Program-made: the position numbers and the translations under genes
The notes under the pieces: model-generated
Told to the model about the DNA's origin: nothing
What the model saw: only the letters and a program-made list of their open reading frames with translations
Databases searched by the model: none
Assembly: GCA_949295005.1 (NCBI GenBank)
Contig: CASFJL010000006.1
Span: 1-55,650 of the forward strand
DNA: 55,650 nt
Source of the DNA: an uncultured Pseudomonadota bacterium
GTDB taxonomy: Bacteria > Pseudomonadota > Alphaproteobacteria > RF32 > CAG-239
Reading direction: 5' to 3'
Shown: positions 9,207-18,517 of the stretch, in pieces
How positions within the stretch are numbered: position 1 is the first letter of the stretch
How the letters are laid out: each line of letters opens with the position of its first letter

Positions 9207-10898
9207 ATGTCTAAAACTTTAGTTACTTCTGCATTACCGTATGTAAACGGCGTGCCGCATTTGGGCCACATGGTTGGCTGTTTGTTACCCTCAGATGTTT
9301 ATGCGCGTTTCATGCGAATGATGGGTAACGAGGTTTTGTACATTGGCGGTACAGATGAACACGGTACCCCATCTGAAGTGGGCGCCGCCAAAGAAGGTAT
9401 TTCGGTTGAAGAATATTGCAATGGTTATCACCAACGCCACAAAAAAACTTATGAAGATTTTGAACTCTCATTTGATTGTTTTGGCCGCACTAGCTCAGAT
9501 GCCAACAAAGAGATGGTTTATCACATTTTTGAAGCATTAGATAAAAACGGCATGATTGAAGAAAGAACCATCAAACAAATTTATTCTATTGATGATGAAC
9601 GCTTTTTGCCGGATAGGTATGTCACAGGTACTTGTCCATATTGCGGTTATGACAAGGCAAGGGGGGATCAGTGCGAAAACTGCACCAAAGTCTTGGACCC
9701 GACAGATTTGATTAATCCACGCTCTACTATTTCAGGTTCTACCAATTTGGAAGTGAGAGAAACCAAGCATTTATTCTTAAATCTGCCAAAAATTGAACCA
9801 AAATTGGCTGAATGGGTAAAAACGCGTGAACCTTATTGGCCGGAAATTGCTTATTCCATTGCTCAAAAATGGCTCAAAGAAGGTTTGCAAGAACGCTGCA
9901 TTACAAGAGATTTGAAATGGGGTTTTCCCGTAAACAAAGAAGGCTATGAAGACAAAGTTTTCTATGTTTGGTTTGATGCTCCGATTGGTTATATCGGTAT
10001 CACCAAGCAATGGGCAGATGCAAACGGTAAAGATTGGAAAGAATGGTGGTACGGCGCCAAAGATGTCGACTATGTTGAATTTATGGGCAAAGACAATGTC
10101 CCTTATCACTCCATTTCTTTTCCGGCTACTTTACTTGGAACAGGGGAGCCATGGACTTTTGTAAAAAATTTGAAAGGTTTTAGCTATTTGACCTATGAGG
10201 GCGGCAAGTTTTCAAAATCTGAAAAACGCGGTATTTTTGCTGAAGATGCCGTTAAAGAATATCCGGCAGATTACTGGCGTTATTGGTTAATGGCAAATGC
10301 TCCGGAAAGCTCAGACAGTTCCTTCAGCTTTGATTTATTTGCAGCTGTTGTCAATAAAGACTTAAACGGCGTTTTGGGCAACTTCGTTTCCCGCGTTTTG
10401 AAAATGACGGAATCAAAAATCGGCGAGGAAGTTCCTGCAGGTGGAAAAAACACTGAGCTTGAAGCAGAATTGATTAAAACTTTGCAAGAACACGTTAATG
10501 ACTATTTCAAATATATGAATGAGTTAGAGTTCCGCAAAGCCACCAACGAGCTACGCGCTATTTGGGTAGAAGGTAACAACTATATTTCCGTGGCCGAACC
10601 TTGGACCGTAATTAAAGAAAATCCGGAAAGAGCCGCAGCTATTTTGAGAAATTGCATCAGTTTGATTCGCATCTTTGCCATTTTGAGCGCACCGATTATG
10701 CCCAAAATTGCCGAAGATATGATGAACAAACTTGGCTTAAGCTTAAAAGATGTTACATCAATTAAAGACTTTAATGTTGAAAAAGAAATGAACGCTTTGC
10801 AAGCCGGACACAAATTCAGCGTTGGAAATACTTTGTTTGAAAGAATTACTCCGGAACGCATTGAAGAGTTGAAACAAAAATATGGAAGTGCAAAATAA
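9207..10898 (+). CDS. metG: methionyl-tRNA synthetase
   Basis: 563-aa class I aminoacyl-tRNA synthetase charging tRNA-Met. The HIGH signature is HLGH in GVPHLGHMVG, and KMSKS appears as KFSKS. The connective-peptide zinc knuckle has CPYCGYD and CENC. The anticodon-binding helical domain is present; no C-terminal EMAP dimerisation domain is seen, so this is the short form. The ATG at 9207 is preferred over 9192 because GGAG at 9194-9197 serves as its ribosome site. metG shares its stop with the next gene (TAATG). In many alphaproteobacteria metG lies between holB and tatD; here it is 3 kb away. Confidence 0.96.
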   Translation: MSKTLVTSALPYVNGVPHLGHMVGCLLPSDVYARFMRMMGNEVLYIGGTDEHGTPSEVGAAKEGISVEEYCNGYHQRHKKTYEDFELSFDCFGRTSSDANKEMVYHIFEALDKNGMIEERTIKQIYSIDDERFLPDRYVTGTCPYCGYDKARGDQCENCTKVLDPTDLINPRSTISGSTNLEVRETKHLFLNLPKIEPKLAEWVKTREPYWPEIAYSIAQKWLKEGLQERCITRDLKWGFPVNKEGYEDKVFYVWFDAPIGYIGITKQWADANGKDWKEWWYGAKDVDYVEFMGKDNVPYHSISFPATLLGTGEPWTFVKNLKGFSYLTYEGGKFSKSEKRGIFAEDAVKEYPADYWRYWLMANAPESSDSSFSFDLFAAVVNKDLNGVLGNFVSRVLKMTESKIGEEVPAGGKNTELEAELIKTLQEHVNDYFKYMNELEFRKATNELRAIWVEGNNYISVAEPWTVIKENPERAAAILRNCISLIRIFAILSAPIMPKIAEDMMNKLGLSLKDVTSIKDFNVEKEMNALQAGHKFSVGNTLFERITPERIEELKQKYGSAK

Positions 10899-11722
10899 TG
10901 AGAAAAATTGGAGCAGGATTAAGAGTTAAAGGTTGGGGAAAATTTTTTCATGACCTGTTTTTAGTCATAACTTTTCCAATTCGGAAACCCTTGATTCTGA
11001 TTCCGATTTTAATGATTGGTTATTTGGCTCCTACATTTATGGGAGCCAAACCCACAGAAGTCCATTTATGGTATTTTAACAAGATAAAATCAAAAATATC
11101 CGGAGTTTCATCAGCATTAAGTCTTCCTCAAGTTGATTTTATTTCTGATGTAAATAACATAAAAAAAACCGTTTCAAGTTTAACAGAACTGGTGGCAACA
11201 GCCGAAAAAGTGGACAAAGATACAACTGTTGAAATTATAAAAACACCGGAAAACAACCTCAGTCAATCTGAAATAAGAAGAAAAATTTTTGAAAAAGCAA
11301 AACAAGCACCGGACACTGTTGATGTTTTAAAAACATTACAAAGGCAGCAAAAAGTGGCTGAATATGCCAAAAATGCTGAAAATAATAATGCAACAGAAAC
11401 AAAAACAGAAAAAAAATTACCCCTAAATTATGTTTTGACGCAAGAAAACATACAAGGTCATGCCCAAGTCAAAAACGCCAATGAAATTATTGTTAACGGA
11501 GTAAGATATTTTTTGCATGGCATTTATGTTAATCCAAATACAGGAAAAGGTTTGCAAGCAAAAGCTTTGTTAGAAAAAGTTATTGCCGAAAACATTATAA
11601 AATGCAAAATAATTGCTGATACCTACCAAAATGTTGGAACAATAGATTGCCAAGTAAATGGAGAAAACATTAACCGATTGTTGGTTGAACAAGGATATTC
11701 AAAAAACGTAGATTTACAATAA
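10898..11722 (+). CDS. membrane protein with degenerate SNase-like domain
   Basis: 274 aa. One membrane helix (about 29-50) is followed by a polar linker of about 120 residues, and the last 90 residues resemble a staphylococcal-nuclease OB fold: a VKNANEIIVNGVRYFLHGIYV hairpin-like region (split here by description only), GLQAKALLEKVI and a CxVNGENINRLLVEQGYS ending. The usual DGD(T) calcium ligands read NAN, and the expected catalytic Arg/Glu positions are not obvious. This is therefore probably not an active nuclease. It is translationally coupled to metG. Family assignment is moderate; function unknown. Confidence 0.6.
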   Translation: MRKIGAGLRVKGWGKFFHDLFLVITFPIRKPLILIPILMIGYLAPTFMGAKPTEVHLWYFNKIKSKISGVSSALSLPQVDFISDVNNIKKTVSSLTELVATAEKVDKDTTVEIIKTPENNLSQSEIRRKIFEKAKQAPDTVDVLKTLQRQQKVAEYAKNAENNNATETKTEKKLPLNYVLTQENIQGHAQVKNANEIIVNGVRYFLHGIYVNPNTGKGLQAKALLEKVIAENIIKCKIIADTYQNVGTIDCQVNGENINRLLVEQGYSKNVDLQ

Positions 11723-11735
11723 TCCGGAGGTATAT

Positions 11736-13181
11736 ATGTGGCAGCCGATTTTTATGATAAGTGGCTATTTTATAAGCATTTTAGGTATAGCTATGCTTAT
11801 TCCAGCAGCCATAGACATATATTATACAAGCCAGACATGGTCGCCTTTTTTAACATCTTCTATCATATCTTTGTTTATTGGAATATCACTATATTTAGGA
11901 AATCATTTAAAAATTGAAAAAATATCAATAAGACAAGCATATCTCTTAACCGGTTTTAGTTGGTTTATGTTATCATTTTTGTCGGCTGTTCCTTTTTTAT
12001 TATATAATCAAAATTTATCTTGGGCAGATGCTTTTTTTGAAGCGGTTTCAGGGATAACAACAACCGGAGCCACCATATTCACAGACGTTGACAACTTGCC
12101 AAAATCAATATTGGCATGGCGCTCTTTGTTAAATGGGTTAGGCGGCGTTGGCATAGTTATTTTTGCCGTTGCTTTATTGCCGTTTTTAGGCATTGGCGGA
12201 ATGGAAATTTTTCAGAGAGAAAACTCTGATTTAAACGAGAAATTAATGCCTAAAATCAACTATATAGCAAAAAGAATAATTTATGTATACATTGCCTTAT
12301 TAATCTTAACTTATTTAGGATTGTATTTTAGCGGAATGGGAAAATTTGATGCCGTAAATCATGCCTTAAGTTCCGTTTCAACCGGAGGTTTTTCTACCAA
12401 AACGGCTTCTGTCGGATATTTTAACAATTTAAGTGTGGAAATAGTCCTGATATTGGCAATGATTGCCGGTTCTTTACCTTTAACTTGGTATTTAACTATT
12501 TTCAAACCCCAATTTAAAAATTCATTCCGAAGTGCGCAAGTGCCGTTTTTTTTGAAAACACTGTTTATATATATTTTAGGCACAACACTTTGGTTAAGTT
12601 ATACAAATGAAAATTATAGTTTTTTTCAAGCCTTAAGAGTATCTGCGTTTAATGTTGTTTCAATCACAACAGATACTGGTTTTACCTCAACAGACTATAT
12701 GTTATGGGGAGCATTTGCTCAGACAATATTTTTAATTTTTGCCTTAACCGGAGGTTGTTCCGGTTCCACATCAGGAAGTGTAAAGACCTTCCGTTGGCAA
12801 GTTATTTTTGCTTTTTTAAGAAAATCTATCATCAATTTAACAGAACCAAGCAGAATTATTCCCGTAAAAATAAAAAATTTAATGGTTGATAACAAAATTA
12901 TTTATTCTGTTTTCATATTTGTTTCATTTTTTGCATTAAGTATTGTTGTATTAACGGTTTTGATTGCCATTACGGGTATAGATTTAACAACGGCATTTAG
13001 CGCTTCAATAGGCTGCATAACCAATGCCGGCCCCGGAGTAGGAAAAATTGTTGGACCGGCAGGTAGTTTTGCTCCGTTAACAGACTTTGCCAAATATGTT
13101 TGCTCATTTGGTATGATTTTAGGCAGACTGGAAGTTATGACAATATTGGTTATCTTTACCAAAAACTTCTGGAAAAAATAA
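11736..13181 (+). CDS. trkH: TrkH-family potassium uptake protein
   Basis: 481-aa polytopic inner-membrane protein forming the K+-conducting subunit of the Trk system. About ten hydrophobic segments are arranged as M1-P-M2 repeats, with selectivity-filter-like stretches SGITTTGATIF, SSVSTGGFST, SITTDTGFTSTD and SIGCITNAGPGVG, and the GGCSGSTSGSVKTFRW motif. GGAGG precedes the ATG at 11736. No trkA regulatory gene lies in the window. It is 13 nt behind the SNase-like gene, so the metG group may be one transcript. Confidence 0.93.
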   Translation: MWQPIFMISGYFISILGIAMLIPAAIDIYYTSQTWSPFLTSSIISLFIGISLYLGNHLKIEKISIRQAYLLTGFSWFMLSFLSAVPFLLYNQNLSWADAFFEAVSGITTTGATIFTDVDNLPKSILAWRSLLNGLGGVGIVIFAVALLPFLGIGGMEIFQRENSDLNEKLMPKINYIAKRIIYVYIALLILTYLGLYFSGMGKFDAVNHALSSVSTGGFSTKTASVGYFNNLSVEIVLILAMIAGSLPLTWYLTIFKPQFKNSFRSAQVPFFLKTLFIYILGTTLWLSYTNENYSFFQALRVSAFNVVSITTDTGFTSTDYMLWGAFAQTIFLIFALTGGCSGSTSGSVKTFRWQVIFAFLRKSIINLTEPSRIIPVKIKNLMVDNKIIYSVFIFVSFFALSIVVLTVLIAITGIDLTTAFSASIGCITNAGPGVGKIVGPAGSFAPLTDFAKYVCSFGMILGRLEVMTILVIFTKNFWKK

Positions 13182-13272
13182 TACATTTCCACATCAAAGA
13201 AATAAAGTATCTTCAAAACTTACAGATTAATTTTGTTTGGTGTGCAAATGTTATATTACGGCTTATAAATTA

Positions 13273-13312
13273 ACAATAAAAAAGAGCTATATAATAAAAG
13301 ATTATATAGCTC
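13273..13312 (-). terminator. Rho-independent terminator overlapping a stop codon
   Basis: A perfect inverted repeat GAGCTATATAA (13284-13294) / TTATATAGCTC (13302-13312) with a 7-nt loop and a minus-strand TTTTTATTG tail. The TAA stop of the DUF2155 gene (13302-13304) is part of the stem. Confidence 0.75.
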
Positions 13313-14102
13313 CGTTTATGGAAGAAAGCTCTTTATCAATAGCTTCAATATCAGGTCCCGATTCTTCTACAGAAGAATTATCAATATTGTCTTTTTCAGC
13401 TTCATTTGTTGCATCTCCGGTAGAAAAATTCAACAAAGAACGAGGATCACCTTCAATCCATGTATCTGAAGTTTGTTTTTGTAAAACAGGTTCTTTAGAT
13501 TCTAAATTATTTTTAGCCTCTGGCTCGTCTTGAATTGCCTCCGGCAGAGGAAGTTGTTCAATATTTTGAGTTTCATTAATATTTTCTAAATGATGATTTT
13601 CTTTTTCCAACGCATCAATATCTTTTTTAAGCTTATTAGCCTGTGTATCAAGATTAGCTCTTTCAATCAAGTCTCTAGCTTTTAATTCTTCAGCAGACAA
13701 AAGAGACTTAGGATTAACGTCTGTATTAATACATTTAAGGAGCCAGACATCATAAATAGGATGTTCAATCGGATTAAGAGCAGGGGAAGAAGAAACCATC
13801 CAACCTCTAAAAATATTCAAAGGTTTTTGATTATAATCATCCACCACATCAACAAAAGCAAAATTTTCGGGAGTATCTTCAGGAGATCTGGTTTTACAAG
13901 CTCTGACTAAAATATCAAAACTGCCAAATTTTTTATGAGAATTGACCGGAATTTCAATAATACTAACCTGACCGGTAATTTTATCCATAGCTTGCATTTG
14001 AGCCGTGTTTGTATCAATTTCGGCACAAAAAGCGCTTTGAGCCGCTAAAAGGCTCAAAACGCTAATTCCTAAAAATAAATTATGCTTAGTTAGACTTACC
14101 AT
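13302..14102 (-). CDS. DUF2155-domain periplasmic protein
   Basis: 266 aa with a signal peptide ending near SAFCA. The conserved DUF2155 core (about 35-135) reads MQAMDKITGQVS, FGSFDILVRACKT, SPEDTPENFAFVDV, FRGWMVSSSPALNP and HPIYDVWLLKC. This family is characteristic of Alphaproteobacteria and its function is unknown. After the core there is an acidic, Glu/Asn-rich C-terminal extension of about 110 residues with coiled-coil propensity and then a disordered tail, more than the usual family length. I chose the ATG at 14102; an in-frame ATG at 14105 and upstream starts to 14129 also exist and all overlap the MCE gene upstream. Confidence 0.85.
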   Translation of the reverse strand: MVSLTKHNLFLGISVLSLLAAQSAFCAEIDTNTAQMQAMDKITGQVSIIEIPVNSHKKFGSFDILVRACKTRSPEDTPENFAFVDVVDDYNQKPLNIFRGWMVSSSPALNPIEHPIYDVWLLKCINTDVNPKSLLSAEELKARDLIERANLDTQANKLKKDIDALEKENHHLENINETQNIEQLPLPEAIQDEPEAKNNLESKEPVLQKQTSDTWIEGDPRSLLNFSTGDATNEAEKDNIDNSSVEESGPDIEAIDKELSSINGAI

Positions 14103-14544
14103 CATCTGTAACCATAAAGATAATTTCACCCACCATATCTTCCAAAGCCTTAAAATCTTTGACTTTTGTCATAACATCTCCGTCTTGAAAGAATTGGTTT
14201 GATTTTCCCGGTTCAATTTTAATAAATTTATCTCCCATCAAACCATCGCCCACGATTACGGCAACACTGTCTTTAGGCAATTTAATATTAGGCAAAATAC
14301 TCATTTTAACTTTTGCCATATAATCACTTTCATCAAGGCCCAATTCAACAATAGAACCAACCTTAATACCGTTAATTCTGACATCTGAACCGACATTTAA
14401 GCCACCGACTTTCAAGAAATTAGCGGTCAAATTATACCCTTTAACCACTTGCAAGTCAGAAACTTTAAATCCAAAATATAAGAAAAAGGCGGCAACCAAT
14501 AAGACCACAATTCCCATAATAGTTTCAACAGGTTTTTTATTCAT
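14086..14544 (-). CDS. mlaD: MlaD-type MCE-domain protein (copy 1)
   Basis: 152 aa, the usual MlaD size. An N-terminal membrane anchor (about 8-26) is followed by one MCE domain: VGGLNVGSDVRINGIKVGSI, then LPKDSVAVIVGDGLMGDKFIKIEPG. MlaD binds phospholipid in the periplasm as part of an MCE ABC transporter keeping outer-membrane lipid asymmetry. No mlaE/mlaF permease or ATPase gene is in the window, so partners must lie elsewhere. A GGGGA site precedes the ATG. It is followed by the DUF2155 gene with a small overlap. Confidence 0.88.
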   Translation of the reverse strand: MNKKPVETIMGIVVLLVAAFFLYFGFKVSDLQVVKGYNLTANFLKVGGLNVGSDVRINGIKVGSIVELGLDESDYMAKVKMSILPNIKLPKDSVAVIVGDGLMGDKFIKIEPGKSNQFFQDGDVMTKVKDFKALEDMVGEIIFMVTDDGKSN

Positions 14545-14568
14545 TATATATTCCCCTTATTACAAAAA

Positions 14569-15066
14569 TTAATTTTCTTTGGCATTTTTTTGTCGGTTAG
14601 ATTTTCCGATACCAATAATTCTATCTAAAAGTTCTTCTAAGACCATTGCATCTTGAGTATAAGCAAATTCGCCACCTTGCGGAATAAAATCCATAGATCC
14701 GCCGGGTTCAATTTCAATATATTTTTTTCCCATAATGCTTGAGCTGACAATAGAAGCACTGCTGTCATCAGGAATTTGGATGCTGTCTTTAATATCCAAA
14801 GTCAAGATAGCCTTAAAATGTTCATCTAATTTAGCATTAACAACACGACCAATATTAACGCCGGCCATACGCACTTCATCTCCGACAAGCAAACCGTCCG
14901 TTCTGTTAAAACGAGCATCAACGGTATAATACTTACCATCTTCTTTATGAGCCAAACTTTCTTTATTTATAACGTAAAAAGAAGCAATAAGCATAATTAT
15001 CAAAGCGGCATAGATTCCAACTTTCAAATCTTTAGCTTCTTCTTTTGAATAGGTTTCTTTAATCAT
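14569..15066 (-). CDS. MlaD-type MCE-domain protein (copy 2)
   Basis: 165 aa, a diverged paralogue of the next gene. It has a single membrane helix (about 17-36), an MCE domain with TDGLLVGDEVRMAGVNIGRV and IPDDSSASIVSSSIMGKKYIEIEPGG, and a short polar Asn/Lys tail. The ATG at 15066 (MIKETYSKEE) follows a GAGGG site; the frame extends to 15111 without a ribosome site. The two copies are 24 nt apart and presumably co-transcribed. They could form a mixed ring or serve separate lipid routes; that is inference. Confidence 0.85.
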   Translation of the reverse strand: MIKETYSKEEAKDLKVGIYAALIIMLIASFYVINKESLAHKEDGKYYTVDARFNRTDGLLVGDEVRMAGVNIGRVVNAKLDEHFKAILTLDIKDSIQIPDDSSASIVSSSIMGKKYIEIEPGGSMDFIPQGGEFAYTQDAMVLEELLDRIIGIGKSNRQKNAKEN

Positions 15067-15208
15067 AATACCCTCATTAACAAAATCAAATTTCTTATAT
15101 AGATATAGCAAAAATAAAATTTTGTCACCATAGTTTTTGAAAAATAAAAATAATTGTTAAAATTTAAAAAAAAATCATTAATATAAAAAAAGAATAAGGA
15201 TGGTTTTG

Positions 15209-15928
15209 ATGATTGTTGTAAAAAATTTATGTAAAAATTATGGTAACAAGAAAGCCGTGGATAATGTTAATTTTGGCCTATCCAAAGGAGAGGTTGTTTC
15301 TTTGTTAGGGCCAAACGGTGCCGGAAAAACAACATTAATGAGAATGATAACCGGCTATATTTCTCCAACTTCGGGATCTGTTAGCATTTTTGGCAAAGAT
15401 ATTGGGGAACAAAGAATTGAATGTTTATCTCAAATTGGTTATGTGCCGGAAAACGGCTTTTTATATTTTGATATGAGTGTTATGGATTTTCTTAAATTCT
15501 GTGGAGAAATCAGGAATATCCCCAAACAAAATTTATGGCAAAACATAAAACACGCCATAGAAATTTTTGAACTTGAAGATGTTGTAGAACAAAAAATTGA
15601 AAATTTATCCAAAGGATATAAAAGAAGAGTCGGTTTAGCTTCGGCAATTTTGCACAATCCGGATATTTTAATTTTAGATGAACCGACCGAAGGCTTAGAC
15701 CCAAATCAAAAAGTAAAATTCAGAGAATTTATTCGCAACTATTCAAAAGAAAAAATCATCATAATCTCCACACATATTATGGAAGAAGTAGAGGCTTTGG
15801 CAGACCGTGTGATTTTAATAAATTCAGGCAAACTGGTCAAAGACACGTCTCCTGAAGAATTAAAACATTTATTTCCGGAAAATGATATAAAAACGGCATT
15901 TTATAAAATAACAAATGAGGTAAAATAA
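15209..15928 (+). CDS. ABC transporter ATP-binding protein (GldA-like)
   Basis: 239-aa nucleotide-binding domain. Walker A is GPNGAGKTT, the signature is LSKGYKRRVG, Walker B with the catalytic Glu is ILILDEPTEGLDP, and the switch His is in STHIMEEV. An AAGGA site 8 nt upstream supports the ATG at 15209 over 15200. It overlaps the permease gene by one base. The set ATPase + ABC-2 permease + GldG-like + DUF4340 matches the GldA/GldF/GldG type of exporter also found outside gliding bacteria. The transported substrate is unknown. Confidence 0.88.
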   Translation: MIVVKNLCKNYGNKKAVDNVNFGLSKGEVVSLLGPNGAGKTTLMRMITGYISPTSGSVSIFGKDIGEQRIECLSQIGYVPENGFLYFDMSVMDFLKFCGEIRNIPKQNLWQNIKHAIEIFELEDVVEQKIENLSKGYKRRVGLASAILHNPDILILDEPTEGLDPNQKVKFREFIRNYSKEKIIIISTHIMEEVEALADRVILINSGKLVKDTSPEELKHLFPENDIKTAFYKITNEVK

Positions 15929-16656
15929 TGAGACAATTATATGCACTCATTCAAAAAGAGAATTTAATTTTTTTCAGTGGCTGGGGATTATTGCTTTTAG
16001 GTGCAAGCTATATTGTGTTATCAATGTTTCTCAATTTTTTTATAGGAGGCTTTTTTGTTTTAGATAATAAGAATTTATATTCATATTTTTCGTTTCAAAA
16101 TGTTGTTTTTATATTAATTATTCCGGCAATTACCATGCGCTCTTGGGCAGAAGAAAGAAAATTTGGCACAATAGAATTTTTGCTCACACAACCAATTAGT
16201 CTTGCCAAATTAGTTATGGCCAAATATTTATCTTGTTGCAGCAGCGTAGCATTTTTGCTTTTTTTGAGCTTTCCTCTTTGGATATATTGTAATGTATATT
16301 ATCAAACAGATAACTTAAACATCATTTCATCTTATATAGGGTGTTTTTTAATGGGGGCAGCATTTTGCGCCATAGGAAGTGCAATTTCTGCAATATGCAC
16401 ATCTTCTGCCATAGCATATATCAGCACATCAACCATATTGTTTATTCTGAGTTTTATGGATTTTTCCAAAATTTTATATAACTTAAAATTGCAACAGGCA
16501 ACATATTCCAGATTGCAAAACAGCTTGAATTTAGATTATCATTTTTATGACTTTATAACCGGACAAATCAGTTTTGATAACTTTGCTTATTTTATATTAT
16601 TGAGTTGTCTTGGAATATGGCTCACTATCAGGATATTAGAATATAAAAAAGGCTAG
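15928..16656 (+). CDS. ABC-2 type permease (GldF-like)
   Basis: 242 aa with six predicted membrane helices. The cytoplasmic motif AITMRSWAEERKFGTIEFLLTQP (two short pieces: TMRSWAEE and GTIEFLLTQP) is the hallmark of GldF/NosY-like permeases. It starts within the ATPase gene's stop codon. It is predicted to pair with the 15209 ATPase in the inner membrane. Confidence 0.87.
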   Translation: MRQLYALIQKENLIFFSGWGLLLLGASYIVLSMFLNFFIGGFFVLDNKNLYSYFSFQNVVFILIIPAITMRSWAEERKFGTIEFLLTQPISLAKLVMAKYLSCCSSVAFLLFLSFPLWIYCNVYYQTDNLNIISSYIGCFLMGAAFCAIGSAISAICTSSAIAYISTSTILFILSFMDFSKILYNLKLQQATYSRLQNSLNLDYHFYDFITGQISFDNFAYFILLSCLGIWLTIRILEYKKG

Positions 16657-16666
16657 GGAGAAGAAT

Positions 16667-18517
16667 ATGCAAATCAAAAACATGCTCAAAAAATTACTCC
16701 TTATATTGGTATTATGCTTGTTATTCATATTGTTCATAAGCGTTATGTCTAGTACTTCACTGATATTTGGTTCAAAAAAAGCAGATTTAACCCAAACACA
16801 TAAGTATAGCATCTCACCCCAAAGTTTAAACATCGCTAAAAACCTACCTAATCCAATAAACGTCACACTCTATATTTCAGAAGATTTAGGCAACGAATAT
16901 CCGGAATTGGGTATTCATAATCAATATTTACAAAGATTATTAAACAAATATCAGGCGGCTTCAAACGGTAAAATAAGCATAAATATAAAAGACCCACTTC
17001 CATATAGCGCAACGGAATATGAAGCAAAATCTGAAAATATCAGAGCGTTTCCTGATACGGGAAACACTAAAAATTTATATTTTGGAGCAGTTTTTAACAA
17101 TAGCAATGGTGAAAAATATACAATACCTTATTTTTCAGTGCAAAGACAAAACTACACAGAATATGATATATCTAGAATTTTAGCAAAACTTTCGGGCTAT
17201 AATCAAAACAAAATCGGTGTCATATCCTTTGCTGATAACATATCAAATTGGCAAATATTCAAAAAAATAAAGACCGATTATCCAATAGAACACTTAAGCA
17301 AACAAAGCATATCTATTCCGCAAGATATAAAAACACTTATAGTTTATGCGCCGCAAAAAATGGATAATAAATTAATTTATGCCATTGACCAATTTGTTTT
17401 AAGAGGTGGCAATTTAATTTTAATGATAGATCCTTATGCAGAAAAAATAGCCGCAAAATATCCATATACCAAAAACAACAACATAAATTTTATCCCATGG
17501 TTAAAGCATTATGGAATGGATATGGATGAAAATAAAATCATAGGCAAATCCATAGATAAGAGCGGAGAATATCTAACATTTTTAAATAACCAGAACCAAC
17601 AAAATATATATTTTGACATAAAAGATATAAATTTGCCCAATCATATGGGTAAGGCATTAAAAATTTCTATGCAAACTGCCGGAGAGTTAAATCTGCTTTC
17701 TAAAAAAGATGCAACATATACAGAAGTTTTAAGCATAACAGAAGGTGGGGGAAGTATAGACAGCAAAATTGTAAAATTTGGCACAAAAGAAAAAATTTCA
17801 AGCAATTTTGAACCTGATAATAAAAAACATATTTTAGCTTATCTGATAGAAGGAAATTTCACCTCGTTTTTCTCTGAAAATATTTATGGCAATATAACTC
17901 ATCCGGACATCATTCCAGCATTTTTGTTAAACAGTATAAAACCTGCAAAAATCTTTGTAATATCCGATAGTGATTTTATAACAGATAAGGCATGGAATGG
18001 TGTTTTATATTTAAAAGGCTCTACCGTTTATGATCAAATTCCAACAAATAATAATGCAGATTTATTACTATCCGTTATAGATTATATGAATAATAATTTG
18101 GCATTATCAAGCTTGCATATAAATTACTTGCAAACAGAAGATTATTCCGCTACGGCTCAAATATCAAACACAATATATAAAGAAAACAAAGACATATTTC
18201 TTCAAAAATGGAAAGAAATTAACGCCTTGCAAAAAGAATTTATAAAATTTCAAGAAGAATATAATAGCCAAAAAACAACAATGTCTTTGAGCAAAATTCA
18301 AGATTATGATGAATACAACCGCAAATTATTTAAATTAAAAGAAGAGTTAAAAGCACTTAATTACAAATTTCAACAAGAAATTCTGCAAAAAATTCATTTT
18401 ATCATTATCTTAAACAGCATAATTTTTCCTTCAATCTTACTTCTGTGCTTATTGATAATGTTAAAAATATATCGTCATTATAAAATAAAAAAATATAAGA
18501 GAGAATTATATGAATAA
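16667..18517 (+). CDS. GldG-like ABC transporter auxiliary protein
   Basis: 616 aa. One N-terminal membrane helix (about 9-30) and one near the C-terminus (about 582-605) flank a large extracytoplasmic region of the ABC_transp_aux / GldG type (NITLYISED-like start with PINVTLYISEDLG, VLRGGNLILMIDPYAE, and FVISDSDFITDKAW). A coiled-coil stretch (about 515-575) precedes the last helix. GGGAGAAG lies upstream of the ATG. It overlaps the DUF4340 gene by 8 nt. The membrane-proximal coiled coil fits a scaffold role next to the permease; the function is otherwise unknown. Confidence 0.85.
   Translation: MQIKNMLKKLLLILVLCLLFILFISVMSSTSLIFGSKKADLTQTHKYSISPQSLNIAKNLPNPINVTLYISEDLGNEYPELGIHNQYLQRLLNKYQAASNGKISINIKDPLPYSATEYEAKSENIRAFPDTGNTKNLYFGAVFNNSNGEKYTIPYFSVQRQNYTEYDISRILAKLSGYNQNKIGVISFADNISNWQIFKKIKTDYPIEHLSKQSISIPQDIKTLIVYAPQKMDNKLIYAIDQFVLRGGNLILMIDPYAEKIAAKYPYTKNNNINFIPWLKHYGMDMDENKIIGKSIDKSGEYLTFLNNQNQQNIYFDIKDINLPNHMGKALKISMQTAGELNLLSKKDATYTEVLSITEGGGSIDSKIVKFGTKEKISSNFEPDNKKHILAYLIEGNFTSFFSENIYGNITHPDIIPAFLLNSIKPAKIFVISDSDFITDKAWNGVLYLKGSTVYDQIPTNNNADLLLSVIDYMNNNLALSSLHINYLQTEDYSATAQISNTIYKENKDIFLQKWKEINALQKEFIKFQEEYNSQKTTMSLSKIQDYDEYNRKLFKLKEELKALNYKFQQEILQKIHFIIILNSIIFPSILLLCLLIMLKIYRHYKIKKYKRELYE

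Noticed and set aside
13237..13533. 98-codon plus-strand open frame after trkH
   Set aside because: It runs over the terminator and lies opposite to the DUF2155 gene's 3' end; no ribosome site.
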